NCBI GenBank assembly: GCA_037445245.1
Contig: JBBIKU010000011.1
Coordinates: 1 to 27,401 of the forward strand
Direction of reading: 5' to 3'
Length of the DNA: 27,401 nucleotides
DNA from: JBBIKU01 sp037445245
Lineage (GTDB): Bacteria; Chloroflexota; Anaerolineae; Anaerolineales; Anaerolineaceae
Part shown: positions 15,820-23,422 of the stretch, piece by piece
How the letters are laid out: each line of letters opens with the position of its first letter
Position numbering within the stretch: the stretch's first letter is position 1
The notes under the pieces: generated by a model
What the model saw: the letters and a program-made list of their open reading frames with translations, nothing else
Databases searched by the model: none
What the model was told of the DNA's origin: nothing
Made by a program: the position numbers and the translations under genes

Positions 15820-17253
15820 ATGAATGACACCCGCTCCCGGCAATCGCCGACCGCATCCTCGATTAACCTGCGACGGGAAATTGTCGGCGTCGATCAGGAA
15901 ATGCCGTTACTCGACGGGCGCATGTTGCCGTACGTCAATCTGGATAACGCCGCCAGCACGCCCTCGTTCGTCTCGGTTAAAGATAAGGTGGACGAGGTAT
16001 TGAACTGGTATGCCAGTGTGCACCGCGGCAGCGGGCTTAAATCGCTGGTATCCACCCACCTTTACGACCGCGCCCGCGAAGTTGTCGCCGGCTTCGTGAA
16101 CGCCGACCCGCAGCACGATTGCGTGATCTTTGTCAAAAACACCACCGAAGCCATCAACAAGCTGGCAAACCGCTTTAACTTCCAGCCTGATGAGGTGGTG
16201 GTCACCACCGTAATGGAACATCATTCCAACGACTTGCCCTGGCGCAACAAGGCAAAGACCGTCCATGCTGAGGTCCTGCCGGATGGCTCTTTGGACGTTT
16301 CGCATGTGGAGCATTTGATTAAACAGAATGCCGGGAAAGTGCGGTTGGTGGCGGTGACGGGTGCTTCCAATGTGAGCGGCTATCTGCCGCCGATTCACGA
16401 CATCGCCGAGATGGCACACGCCCATGCTGCCATGATCTTCGTCGATTGTGCCCAGTTGCTGCCCCACCGCCAGGTCGACATGGGCAAGCCGGGGTCGGCG
16501 CGCCACCTGGATTTCATTGCTTTTTCGGGGCATAAAGTGTACGCTCCTTACGGCGGCGGGGCGCTGATTGGACCCAAGGACTTTTTCAACAGCTCACCAC
16601 CCGACAGCCGCGGCGGCGGCACGATCGAGGTGGTGACCCTGGATGAGGTCTACTGGGCGCATGCCCCGGAGCGTGACGAAGCCGGCAGCCCCAACGTGAT
16701 CGGAGCGGTAGCGCTGGCGACCTCCTTACAGCGGTTGACGGAAATCGGCATGGACGCTCTCGCTGCCCACGAAGCGGAACTGACCGGCTACGCCTTTCGT
16801 AAGCTGGCTAACATTCCCGGCGTGCGGGTCTTTGGCAGCGCTGATCCAGCTCGGGTGGCTGATCGCCTGGGGGTGATTGCCTTTCAGATGGATGGGCAGC
16901 CGCATGCCCGGCTGGCAGCCATTTTGAGCTTCGAAGCTGCCATCGGGGTGCGCAACGGCTGCTATTGTGCCCATCCTTATGTCTTGCGCCTGTTGGGGAT
17001 CAGCGATCAAGAATTCATTACCCACCGCGAGCGCGCCTTGATGCACGACCGCTCGGAACTACCGGGTATGGTGCGGATGAGCTTCGGCTGCTACAATCAG
17101 CGCTCGGATATCGACCGTCTGGTCGAAATGTTGGAAAGGATCGCTGCCGGAGAAGTCATCGGCGATTACCGAGTTGAAAAACGCAGCGGTGCTTACTACC
17201 CAGCGGGTTTTGACCTGATGGCGCTGCAAGGCGTAAAGCCGCCGCGGCTGTAA
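15820..17253 (+). CDS. Class V aminotransferase, cysteine-desulfurase-like (PLP enzyme)
   Basis: A 477-residue PLP enzyme related to SufS/CsdA cysteine desulfurases. Visible parts are NLDNAAST (40-47), TTVMEHHSNDLPW (129-141), VDCAQLLPH (D209, Q212), the PLP lysine K239 in SGHKVYAP, and GVRNGCYCAHPY, where C383 is at the catalytic cysteine position of SufS and C381 is an extra cysteine. It is about 70 residues longer than typical SufS, mainly through N- and C-terminal additions (about 1-35 and 445-477). No sufBCD or iscU lies nearby, so a role in Fe-S assembly is unproven; another C-S or amino-group reaction is possible. The start at 15820 has AGAGG upstream, better than the ATG 16 codons earlier, which overlaps the -10 box. 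Confidence 0.88.
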   Translation: MNDTRSRQSPTASSINLRREIVGVDQEMPLLDGRMLPYVNLDNAASTPSFVSVKDKVDEVLNWYASVHRGSGLKSLVSTHLYDRAREVVAGFVNADPQHDCVIFVKNTTEAINKLANRFNFQPDEVVVTTVMEHHSNDLPWRNKAKTVHAEVLPDGSLDVSHVEHLIKQNAGKVRLVAVTGASNVSGYLPPIHDIAEMAHAHAAMIFVDCAQLLPHRQVDMGKPGSARHLDFIAFSGHKVYAPYGGGALIGPKDFFNSSPPDSRGGGTIEVVTLDEVYWAHAPERDEAGSPNVIGAVALATSLQRLTEIGMDALAAHEAELTGYAFRKLANIPGVRVFGSADPARVADRLGVIAFQMDGQPHARLAAILSFEAAIGVRNGCYCAHPYVLRLLGISDQEFITHRERALMHDRSELPGMVRMSFGCYNQRSDIDRLVEMLERIAAGEVIGDYRVEKRSGAYYPAGFDLMALQGVKPPRL

Positions 17254-17294
17254 AAAAGAAAACGGGCACGACCTCGGCGTAGTTGGTCGCACCC
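17252..17294 (-). terminator. Intrinsic terminator of rplS
   Basis: On the minus strand GGGTGCGACC and GGTCGTGCCC form a 10-bp stem (two G-U pairs) around an 11-base loop, followed by GTTTTCTTTTTT. The T-tract overlaps the stop codon of the convergent aminotransferase gene. On the plus strand the G-U pairs become mismatches and the T-tract is missing, so it acts for rplS only. Confidence 0.8.
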
Positions 17295-17325
17295 TGGGAT
17301 GCTGCAAGGGAAACTCGAAGGGGAT

Positions 17326-17670
17326 TTAGAAGCGTTGCTTGAGGCGAGCGCGCTTGCCGGTGAGACCGCGCAGGAAGTAAAGCCGGGCGCGCCGCACTTT
17401 GCTGCGCCGATCCACGACCACTTTCTCGATGCGCGGCGAACGGCTCAAAAAGGTGCGTTCAACACCGACGCCGTTGCTGGCGATGCGGCGAACGGTAAAG
17501 GTGGAGGTGCTGCCGTTGTGATGAGTGTACAGCACTGTGCCTTTGAACTCCTGAATACGTTCGCGGTTGCCTTCCTTGATCTTGACGTGTACACTCACAC
17601 TGTCACCGGGGTTCAGTGTGGGAATATTCGGGTTTTCGGGAGCCTCGACGGCTTTCAACAATTCATCCAT
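17326..17670 (-). CDS. rplS: Large ribosomal subunit protein bL19
   Basis: Ribosomal protein L19, which contacts 16S rRNA across the subunit interface. The 114 residues are normal length, with the family features PNIPTLNPGDSVSVHVKIKEGNRERIQEFKG (15-45), FTVRRIASNGVGVERTF and the basic C-terminus KVRRARLYFLRGLTGKRARLKQRF. The start at 17670 has AGGA 10 bases upstream. It is monocistronic here: the usual partners rpsP, rimM and trmD are absent. It has its own promoter, a structured leader and a strong terminator. Confidence 0.97.
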   Translation of the reverse strand: MDELLKAVEAPENPNIPTLNPGDSVSVHVKIKEGNRERIQEFKGTVLYTHHNGSTSTFTVRRIASNGVGVERTFLSRSPRIEKVVVDRRSKVRRARLYFLRGLTGKRARLKQRF

Positions 17671-17706
17671 TGCAATTAATCCTCGGACATTACAAAATGA
17701 TCTATA

Positions 17707-17733
17707 GGCGACCGCAACCCCTGCCGGTACGCC
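17707..17733 (-). promoter_or_regulatory. 5' leader hairpin of rplS mRNA
   Basis: On the minus strand GGCGTACCG and CGGTCGCC form an 8-bp stem with one bulged U around a 10-base loop. It begins within a few bases of the predicted transcription start and sits about 36 bases upstream of the ATG. It could be a stabilising 5' hairpin or an L19 autoregulatory leader of the kind known for other bacterial L19 genes. Function is inferred from position only. Confidence 0.4.
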
Positions 17734-17738
17734 AGCGG

Positions 17739-17747
17739 ATTATAACA
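17739..17747 (-). promoter_or_regulatory. Extended -10 promoter of rplS
   Basis: The minus strand reads TGTTATAAT, a perfect extended -10 element, 68 bases before the rplS ATG. The -35 region is a C-run and does not match consensus, as expected for an extended -10 promoter. Confidence 0.6.
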
Positions 17748-17792
17748 CATTTTGAAAACAGGGGGGCTTTTTTGGCGTTTGAGGCGCTATAG

Positions 17793-17798
17793 TATAAT
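17793..17798 (+). promoter_or_regulatory. Candidate -10 box (TATAAT) for the nurA-herA operon
   Basis: A perfect TATAAT lies 123 bases before the nurA ATG, back to back with the rplS promoter. The best -35 candidates (TTTGGC/TTGGCG, 15-16 bases away) are weak. The leader from about 17805 to 17921 has a small hairpin (CGGAT-TGC-ATCCG, 17837-17849). Its ATCCGC arm could instead pair with GCGGAT at 17897-17902, close to the ribosome-binding site. Confidence 0.42.
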
Positions 17799-17921
17799 CA
17801 GAACGTCATCCAGCAATTGTCACTCCGAGTCATTCCCGGATTGCATCCGCCCGGGCGCCGCTGAGGTTGCGGGGGAGATATGCAACAGTGCCAGGTGCGG
17901 ATCAATCTTTGAGGAGCCGCC

Positions 17922-19100
17922 ATGCCGGTTAACTATCAAGACCTCCAACGCCAGGTGAGGGACAAGGGCAGGCAAGCCCCCGCTTACCAAACCCGCCTCA
18001 ACCAAGCAGTGCAGCAGGCGGAGCAAATCCTTGATAGCCAGAGCCATCGACTGGATGAATTGCGCCACCGCCTCGAGCGTGCCCGTCAGGCGAATCCGGC
18101 ATTGCGCTGCGCCATCCCACTTGATGATGCGCTCAACGCTACCTTCCCCCAACCGCATTTGCCCCCACCGCGGGTGTTGCTCGCCGCCGACGGCTCGCAG
18201 ATCAACCCCTCGCGCCACGATCCGCTGCCGTTCGGAGTGATCAACGTTGGCGCCATCCGCATCCTGCCCGGCACGGCGCAGGCTCCCGCTGAGATCATCG
18301 AAAGCCAGCTGTTGTGTTTCGATGAGCTTTATCCGCCGGAAGGTGCCCTGACCGAAGAGATTGTTGCCTTGCGGCGCGACCTCAACGAGCGCAAGACGCT
18401 GGCGAAGTTGGCGCAGGCGGAATCGGGCACAGTGGTGGCGCTCACCGACGGACCGTTGGAATTGTTTCGTGACCCCAGCGAGCGCTCGCTTTTTGAAATG
18501 CTGCTGGAGGACTATCGCGCGGCTCTGCAAGAACTGGTGGAACTGAACGTTGCCGCGGCTGGCTATGTGGATAAACCCGCCAGCGATTTGGTGGTGCGTT
18601 TGCTGGAACTGACCCTGCTGCCCGGCGATGCCCTCAGCCAACCGCACCAAGCGCGACCGTTGCGCGGCGTCGTCGATGTGGAGCTGTTCCGGTCGCGCCT
18701 GGCTTCCGGCGAACGCTCGGCAGTGTTTGCCATCCAGTCGCCCTCGGCGCGCCATTTCCCGGCGATGTTGGCGTTGCATTTCTTTTACCTCAACGTCAAC
18801 TTGCGTGGCAAGCCTTATCTGGCGCGAGTGGAGTTTCCTGCATGGGTGGCGAAGAACCCCGATCTACTTGATCTGTTGCACGCCACGCTGCTGATGCAGT
18901 GCTGCCAAATGGGCAACCGTCCCTACCCCTACGCGCTTCATCGCGCCCACGAAGTGGCGCTGGTGAGCCGTGAGGAAAGGCAACAACTGTCGAACATGCT
19001 CGCCCTCGAATTGCACCGCCAGGGCGTCCGGGTGGGCGAGACTTCACACAAACAGGTGCACAAAGACCAGCTTGGTAAACGAACGAGGTATGTGAAATGA
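17922..19100 (+). CDS. nurA: DNA double-strand break repair nuclease NurA
   Basis: NurA nucleases pair with the HerA hexameric translocase to resect DNA ends. The 392-residue protein has a coiled N-terminal region (about 5-60) and then the RNase H-like NurA core: LLAADGSQINPSRH with metal-binding D90, a second acidic motif VALTDGPLEL (D176), GYVDKPAS (214-221) and the C-terminal PYPYALHRAHEVALVSREE. The start at 17922 has GAGGAG 5 bases upstream. Its stop overlaps the start of the next gene (ATGA). With the HAS-barrel protein and herA following, a functional NurA-HerA complex is very likely. Related modules also occur in phage defence, but this one is a plain NurA. Confidence 0.88.
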   Translation: MPVNYQDLQRQVRDKGRQAPAYQTRLNQAVQQAEQILDSQSHRLDELRHRLERARQANPALRCAIPLDDALNATFPQPHLPPPRVLLAADGSQINPSRHDPLPFGVINVGAIRILPGTAQAPAEIIESQLLCFDELYPPEGALTEEIVALRRDLNERKTLAKLAQAESGTVVALTDGPLELFRDPSERSLFEMLLEDYRAALQELVELNVAAAGYVDKPASDLVVRLLELTLLPGDALSQPHQARPLRGVVDVELFRSRLASGERSAVFAIQSPSARHFPAMLALHFFYLNVNLRGKPYLARVEFPAWVAKNPDLLDLLHATLLMQCCQMGNRPYPYALHRAHEVALVSREERQQLSNMLALELHRQGVRVGETSHKQVHKDQLGKRTRYVK

Positions 19101-19719
19101 CGACGATCGAAATGGGAAAACTGCTGCGCGCTGCCGCCACCGGCTGCGTGGTTGGCTGCCGCGTCTCGCAAATCGACGTTCCTGCCTTGGGCGGCATGGT
19201 GCGCATCCCGTTGGACGCCGAAGCCAGCCAGCAAGTGTATGGCTTGATCTATGATATTCACATCGACGACGACGGGTTGGTGCGCCAGTTGGTGACTGCC
19301 GAGGGCGTTCCGCAGGAGGTGATCCTGGACAACCGCATCAACCGCAACGTGCCGCTAGAGATCAGCGTTGTCTTCATCGGTCATCGGCAGGGTGAGCGCA
19401 TCTTCCATTCCCTACCGCCGCGCCCGCCACTGACGCTGGACGCCCTCTACCCCTGCTCGCCTGAAGAATTGCGCTGTTTCAGCAACGCCGGAAACCTGGG
19501 TTATCTGCGCCACCTGTTGCGGCTGGAGGAAGTTCCGCTGGGTGAACTGGTCGCCGCCCACTTGCAGCAGGCAGCCGCGGTGCAGCAACAAGCCGGCAAT
19601 CCCACCTGGTGGTCGAAGCCGTGCGTGAACTGATCGCGCTCTTGCGCGATGATTACCCCACCTTGATGAGCGTGTTGAGCGCCCTGGCGGATGCCGGGCT
19701 GACGCTGGATGCGGTATAA
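19097..19719 (+). CDS. HAS-barrel-type protein between nurA and herA, probably frameshifted near its end
   Basis: A small protein whose N-terminal half (about 10-70: GCVVGCRVSQIDVPALGGMVRIPL, VYGLIYDIHIDDDGLV) resembles the HAS barrel found at the N-terminus of HerA ATPases. It may act as an assembly or adaptor subunit; this is inferred from the neighbours. The open frame stops at 19633 after an abnormal tail (NPTWWSKPCVN). From about 19603 another frame encodes a natural-looking helix (HLVVEAVRELIALLRDDYPTL) that ends at a TAA at 19717-19719, 33 bases before herA. A one-base slip somewhere in about 19575-19605 is likely, giving about 207 residues. Its ATG overlaps the nurA stop. Confidence 0.65.
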
Positions 19720-19752
19720 AAACGGCATGTTGCGATGCAAACGAGGTGATTT

Positions 19753-21450
19753 ATGATGAACCACCCTGAAACAGCGCTGATCGGTTATGTGATCGGCGGC
19801 AGTCTCAAAGACAACCTGCGGGTGCGTCTGACGGTTGCGCCGCAGAGCATTCAGGAGGGCGGATTTGTGGTGATCAAGAGCAGCGACTGGCAGTTCTACG
19901 GGCTGGTGACCGATTTGCAGTTGGGCGCCACCGATCTGCGCTTCGCCGACGAGCAGAGTGAGCAGCGCTTGCCCGGCGGGCTGGCGCGCCTGTTGCACGG
20001 TAAGACGTTGTTCACCAATCTGGAAGTGCTGCCGGCGCTGATGCTGGAGAATGGTCCCGACGACCCGGCGGCTTATCAAGCCTGGCGCGCCCTGCACCCT
20101 GAAGACCCCCGCCCGATACCGGTCAAGACGGTGCCCTCGCATCACGCCGGGGTGCGCCTGGCGCACGCCGGTGACGTGGCGGAGATCTTTGGCAAGCCCG
20201 AAGAGAAGGGCAATTTCGTCATCGGCGAGACCCGCGAACAGCACTATCCGGTGTGCGTCAACCTCGACCGCCTGATCCAGCGCTCGTCGGGCGTTTTTGG
20301 CGCCACCGGCAGCGGCAAGTCTTTTCTGACCCGCATCCTGCTGGCGGGTTTGATCCACTTCAACCGGGCATCGGTGCTGGTGTTCGACATGCATAACGAG
20401 TATGGGCTGGACGACACCGCCTCGGATACCAACCAGCGCGTGGTCGGGCTACGCACCAAATTCCCCGCCCGCGTGCGCATCGTCGGGTTGGGGCGCGGCA
20501 GCAGCATCCGTGGGCAGACCCCTGATTTTAACTTGGAACTGGCGCAGAGCGACATTCAGCCGGAAGATATCGAACTGCTCACGCGTGAACTCAACCTGCG
20601 TGAGACCACTCCCGCCACGCTCGACGCCCTGGTGCAGACCTTCGGGCGCCAGCGCTGGTTTGCGGAGTTCAAAGCTATGAAGGTCGGCGCCACAATCGAA
20701 AGCGAGGAAGGCAAGCGCGTCCCGGCGCCCGACAGTGTCGCTGCCTGGGCGCTGGATGCGGGTATCAACACCATGGCAGCGGAGGGGCTGCATGCCAAAC
20801 TTGGCAGGGTCTTCCGCAAACCCTACATCGTAGAGCAACCCGCCGCCGACAGCCTGCACGAGATCATCCAATCGCTCGAAGCCGGCAAGCACGTGGTGCT
20901 GTCCTTCGGCGAGCACGAGAGCGACCTGGATTACCTGCTGGTGACCAACCTGCTCACCCGCCGTATCCGGGAAGCTTGGGAAGCCAGAACCAACCATTAC
21001 CGCTCGCAGGGAGGTCAGGAACCTCGTCCGCTGGTGGTGGTGGTCGAAGAAGCCCACAAACTTCTCAACCGCGAGATGGCTTCGCAGACCACTTTCAGCA
21101 CCATTGCCCGCGAGATGCGCAAATACTACGTGACGCTACTGATCATCGACCAGCGTCCTTCGCAAATTTACGACGATGTGATGTCACAATTGGGGACGCG
21201 TATTTCCGGTTGGCTGGGCGATGACGCCGACATTCAGGCGGTGCTCTCGGGGCTGGCGGGACGAGAGGCACTGCGAGGCATGCTTGCCCGCCTGCAACCC
21301 AAGGAGGAAGTGTTGTTGCTGGGATGGGGTATACCGATGCCGCTGCCGGTGCGTTCACGGCGTTACGACGAGCGTTTCTGGGAGGAATTGCTGGGAAAGG
21401 ATGGCGGCAAACGGGACGAGAGCCAGATTCTTAAGGAGTTGGGTTTCTGA
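19753..21450 (+). CDS. herA: HerA-family DNA translocase ATPase
   Basis: A 565-residue hexameric ATPase of the FtsK/HerA superfamily that pumps DNA and drives NurA-mediated end resection. The HAS barrel lies at about 7-60, Walker A GATGSGKS at 183-190, FDMHNEYG at 211-218, Walker B VVVVEEAH at 428-435, and a sensor-type segment IIDQRPSQIYDDVMSQLGTRISGW at about 463-486. The C-terminal part (LLGWGIPMPLPVRSRRYDERFWEE) matches the usual HerA end. GAGGTG lies 4 bases before the ATG at 19753; a second ATG follows at once. It is the last gene of the nurA operon and ends directly against the DUF212 gene, tail to tail with no spacer. Confidence 0.93.
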   Translation: MMNHPETALIGYVIGGSLKDNLRVRLTVAPQSIQEGGFVVIKSSDWQFYGLVTDLQLGATDLRFADEQSEQRLPGGLARLLHGKTLFTNLEVLPALMLENGPDDPAAYQAWRALHPEDPRPIPVKTVPSHHAGVRLAHAGDVAEIFGKPEEKGNFVIGETREQHYPVCVNLDRLIQRSSGVFGATGSGKSFLTRILLAGLIHFNRASVLVFDMHNEYGLDDTASDTNQRVVGLRTKFPARVRIVGLGRGSSIRGQTPDFNLELAQSDIQPEDIELLTRELNLRETTPATLDALVQTFGRQRWFAEFKAMKVGATIESEEGKRVPAPDSVAAWALDAGINTMAAEGLHAKLGRVFRKPYIVEQPAADSLHEIIQSLEAGKHVVLSFGEHESDLDYLLVTNLLTRRIREAWEARTNHYRSQGGQEPRPLVVVVEEAHKLLNREMASQTTFSTIAREMRKYYVTLLIIDQRPSQIYDDVMSQLGTRISGWLGDDADIQAVLSGLAGREALRGMLARLQPKEEVLLLGWGIPMPLPVRSRRYDERFWEELLGKDGGKRDESQILKELGF

Positions 21451-21903
21451 TCACACCCACAGTATCGACATCAACCAGGGGATAAAGAATCCCAGTAAGC
21501 TTCCGGCGAGTACCTGCGCCGGGGTGTGCCCCAGCACCTCCTTGAGCTGCTTCTCTGAAACGGGATGCCCTCTGAGCAGTTCGTTGATGACCAGATTGAG
21601 GCGTTCGGCGTGGATGCCGGCTTGGCGGCGCACCCCAGCAGCGTCGTAGACCACGACCATTGTTACCGCCAACGCCACTGCAAAGGCGGGCGTGTCGAAG
21701 CCGCTGAAAAAGCCAACCCCGAACATCATCCCGGTGGTCAGAGCGGTGTGCGAGCTGGGCATGCCACCGGCGCTGAACCACAACGCCCAGTTCCAGCGTC
21801 GCGTGACGAAGTATTCGATGGGTACTTTGAAGGTTTGCGCCAGCCACCAGGCGAGCAAACCGGAGATCAGAATGCGATAGGGATAAAGGGTTTCCCAGAT
21901 CAT
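21451..21903 (-). CDS. DUF212 (YuiD-type) PAP2-like integral membrane protein
   Basis: A 150-residue membrane protein of the DUF212 family, related to acid phosphatases and vanadium haloperoxidases. The conserved segments are SAGGMPSSHTA (44-54), VYDAAGVRRQAGIHAERLN (85-103) and GHTPAQVLAGSLLG. About four hydrophobic helices are seen. The substrate is unknown; a lipid phosphate or isoprenyl phosphate is a guess from the fold. The ATG at 21903 overlaps the xseB stop (ATGA) with GAGGA upstream, so it is translated together with exonuclease VII. Confidence 0.88.
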   Translation of the reverse strand: MIWETLYPYRILISGLLAWWLAQTFKVPIEYFVTRRWNWALWFSAGGMPSSHTALTTGMMFGVGFFSGFDTPAFAVALAVTMVVVYDAAGVRRQAGIHAERLNLVINELLRGHPVSEKQLKEVLGHTPAQVLAGSLLGFFIPWLMSILWV

Positions 21904-22142
21904 GGTGATTCGTCCTCAACGGTGGATAGGGCGGCTGAAGTGACGCTCAATTCCTGCAAGCGCAGTTCTGCCTGATTGAGCAGGTCGGCGCAATGCCGCC
22001 CCAGCGCCTGCCCGCGCTCGTAGAGCTTGATCGCATTCTCCAAAGAGGTCTCGCCGCCTTCAAGTGCGGCAACGATCTCCTCCAATTCAGCCAGGGCTTG
22101 TTCGTAACTCATTTTTTCGATTGCGTGTGTGGTTTTCGGCAT
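21900..22142 (-). CDS. xseB: Exodeoxyribonuclease VII small subunit
   Basis: The 80-residue small subunit of exonuclease VII, several copies of which bind one XseA. It has the typical helical signature MSYEQALAELEEIVAALEGGETSLENAIKLYERG and a CADLLNQAELRLQEL helix. AAAGG lies 9 bases before the ATG at 22142. It follows xseA by 14 bases and overlaps the DUF212 gene by 4. Confidence 0.95.
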   Translation of the reverse strand: MPKTTHAIEKMSYEQALAELEEIVAALEGGETSLENAIKLYERGQALGRHCADLLNQAELRLQELSVTSAALSTVEDESP

Positions 22143-22156
22143 GTTAAACGACCTTT

Positions 22157-23410
22157 TCAGACATCCATTGTATCATCTCCCGCATCGGGTCTTTTAACGT
22201 TGTCTTTAACCACCGCGTCGAAGTTGCCGTCGGCTACGGTGACGCATAGGTCAAGACCGGGCAGCGCCTGCGCCACACTCCGCACAACCGCGCCCTGCCC
22301 GTCGCGCACAATGGCGAAGCCGCGCTCCAGAACGGCGGTGGGACTGAGTGCGGCGAGGCGGCGGCTGACGCCGTCCAACTCGGCAATGCGTAGCTGCAAC
22401 CGGCTGCGCATCGCCCGGCGGGCGCGCTCGCTGACCTCGTCCAATCGCTGGCGATTGACCTGCACCACCCGCAGTGGCGAGGCGCGCAGCAATCCGAGGC
22501 GGGATTGATCGAGGCGGCGGCGGTAGCCGTTGAGGATGCCCTGGTAAAGTGCGACCAGGTCGCGCCGCAACACGGAGAGCCCTGCCTGCAGGTCTCCTTT
22601 ATCAGGGGTCGCCGCCACCACTGCCGCGGTGGGGGTCGGGGCGCGCAGGTCGGCGGCAAAATCCGCGAGGGTGAAATCGGTCTCGTGCCCGATGCCGGTG
22701 ACCACTGGCGCCTGCGAGGCGGCGATGGCGCGCACCACCCGCTCGTCGTTGAACGCCCACAGGTCTTCCAGTGAACCACCACCGCGGGCGACGATGATCA
22801 CATCCGGCTTCACCTGGCGGTTCAATTTTTCGAGCGCAGCGACGATCGCCGGCGGGGCTTCATCGCCCTGCACGGGGGTTGCCGCCAGCACCACCGTTGC
22901 CAGCGGGTAGCGGCTGCGCAGCGTGTTGAGCATGTCCTGTAAGGCGGCGCCGCTGGCGGAGGTGACGACGGCAATGCAGGCTGGCAGTTGCGGCGGCGGG
23001 CGTTTACGTTGCGGGTCGAATAGCCCTTCCCGCTCCAACCGGGCTTTCAGGCGTAGAAATTCGCGGTAGAGCAACCCTTCACCAACGGGACGCAGCAGGT
23101 CAATGTACAACTGGTATTGACCGCTCACCTCGTATACCCTGACCTCGCCGTGCGCTTCAACCGCCATTCCGTTTTGCAGCGACAGGCGCAATCGTTCCGC
23201 CGTGCTGCGCCAGATCACACAGCGCAGCGCCGCCGATTGGTCTTTGAGTGTGAGGTAGATGTGCCCGGAGGAGGGGCATGCCAGGTTGGAGACCTCGCCC
23301 TGAACCCACACATCCTGTAATAGCTCATCGCTTTCGAACAACTGGCGCAGGTAACGCGTTAGTTCGGAGATGGTGAGCACGGATGGAGAGAAAAGGGGAG
23401 GCTGTTGCAT
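22157..23410 (-). CDS. xseA: Exodeoxyribonuclease VII large subunit
   Basis: The catalytic subunit of exonuclease VII, which degrades single-stranded DNA from both ends into oligonucleotides in repair. It has 417 residues. An N-terminal OB-fold lies at about 10-110 (VWVQGEVSN, SGHIYLTLKD, RCVIW). The catalytic domain follows, with VVTSASGAALQDM, RGGGSLEDLWAFNDE and GIGHETDFTLADFAADLRAPTPTAA. A long coiled-coil region ends in LERGFAIVRD. No clear ribosome-binding site precedes the ATG at 23410, only 12 bases after the upstream stop, so re-initiation by coupling is likely. Confidence 0.95.
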   Translation of the reverse strand: MQQPPLFSPSVLTISELTRYLRQLFESDELLQDVWVQGEVSNLACPSSGHIYLTLKDQSAALRCVIWRSTAERLRLSLQNGMAVEAHGEVRVYEVSGQYQLYIDLLRPVGEGLLYREFLRLKARLEREGLFDPQRKRPPPQLPACIAVVTSASGAALQDMLNTLRSRYPLATVVLAATPVQGDEAPPAIVAALEKLNRQVKPDVIIVARGGGSLEDLWAFNDERVVRAIAASQAPVVTGIGHETDFTLADFAADLRAPTPTAAVVAATPDKGDLQAGLSVLRRDLVALYQGILNGYRRRLDQSRLGLLRASPLRVVQVNRQRLDEVSERARRAMRSRLQLRIAELDGVSRRLAALSPTAVLERGFAIVRDGQGAVVRSVAQALPGLDLCVTVADGNFDAVVKDNVKRPDAGDDTMDV

Positions 23411-23422
23411 GGAGGTTGGTCG

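Noticed and set aside
15907..16533. Open frame of 208 codons on the minus strand
   Set aside because: It lies entirely inside the class V aminotransferase gene, whose protein has clear motifs. The minus-strand product has no recognisable features, so it is a high-GC shadow frame.
17922..21450. NurA-HerA operon as a phage-defence island
   Set aside because: No toxin, nuclease-effector (DUF4297, SIR2), restriction or CRISPR gene is nearby, and the neighbours are housekeeping genes. A repair role is the safer reading.
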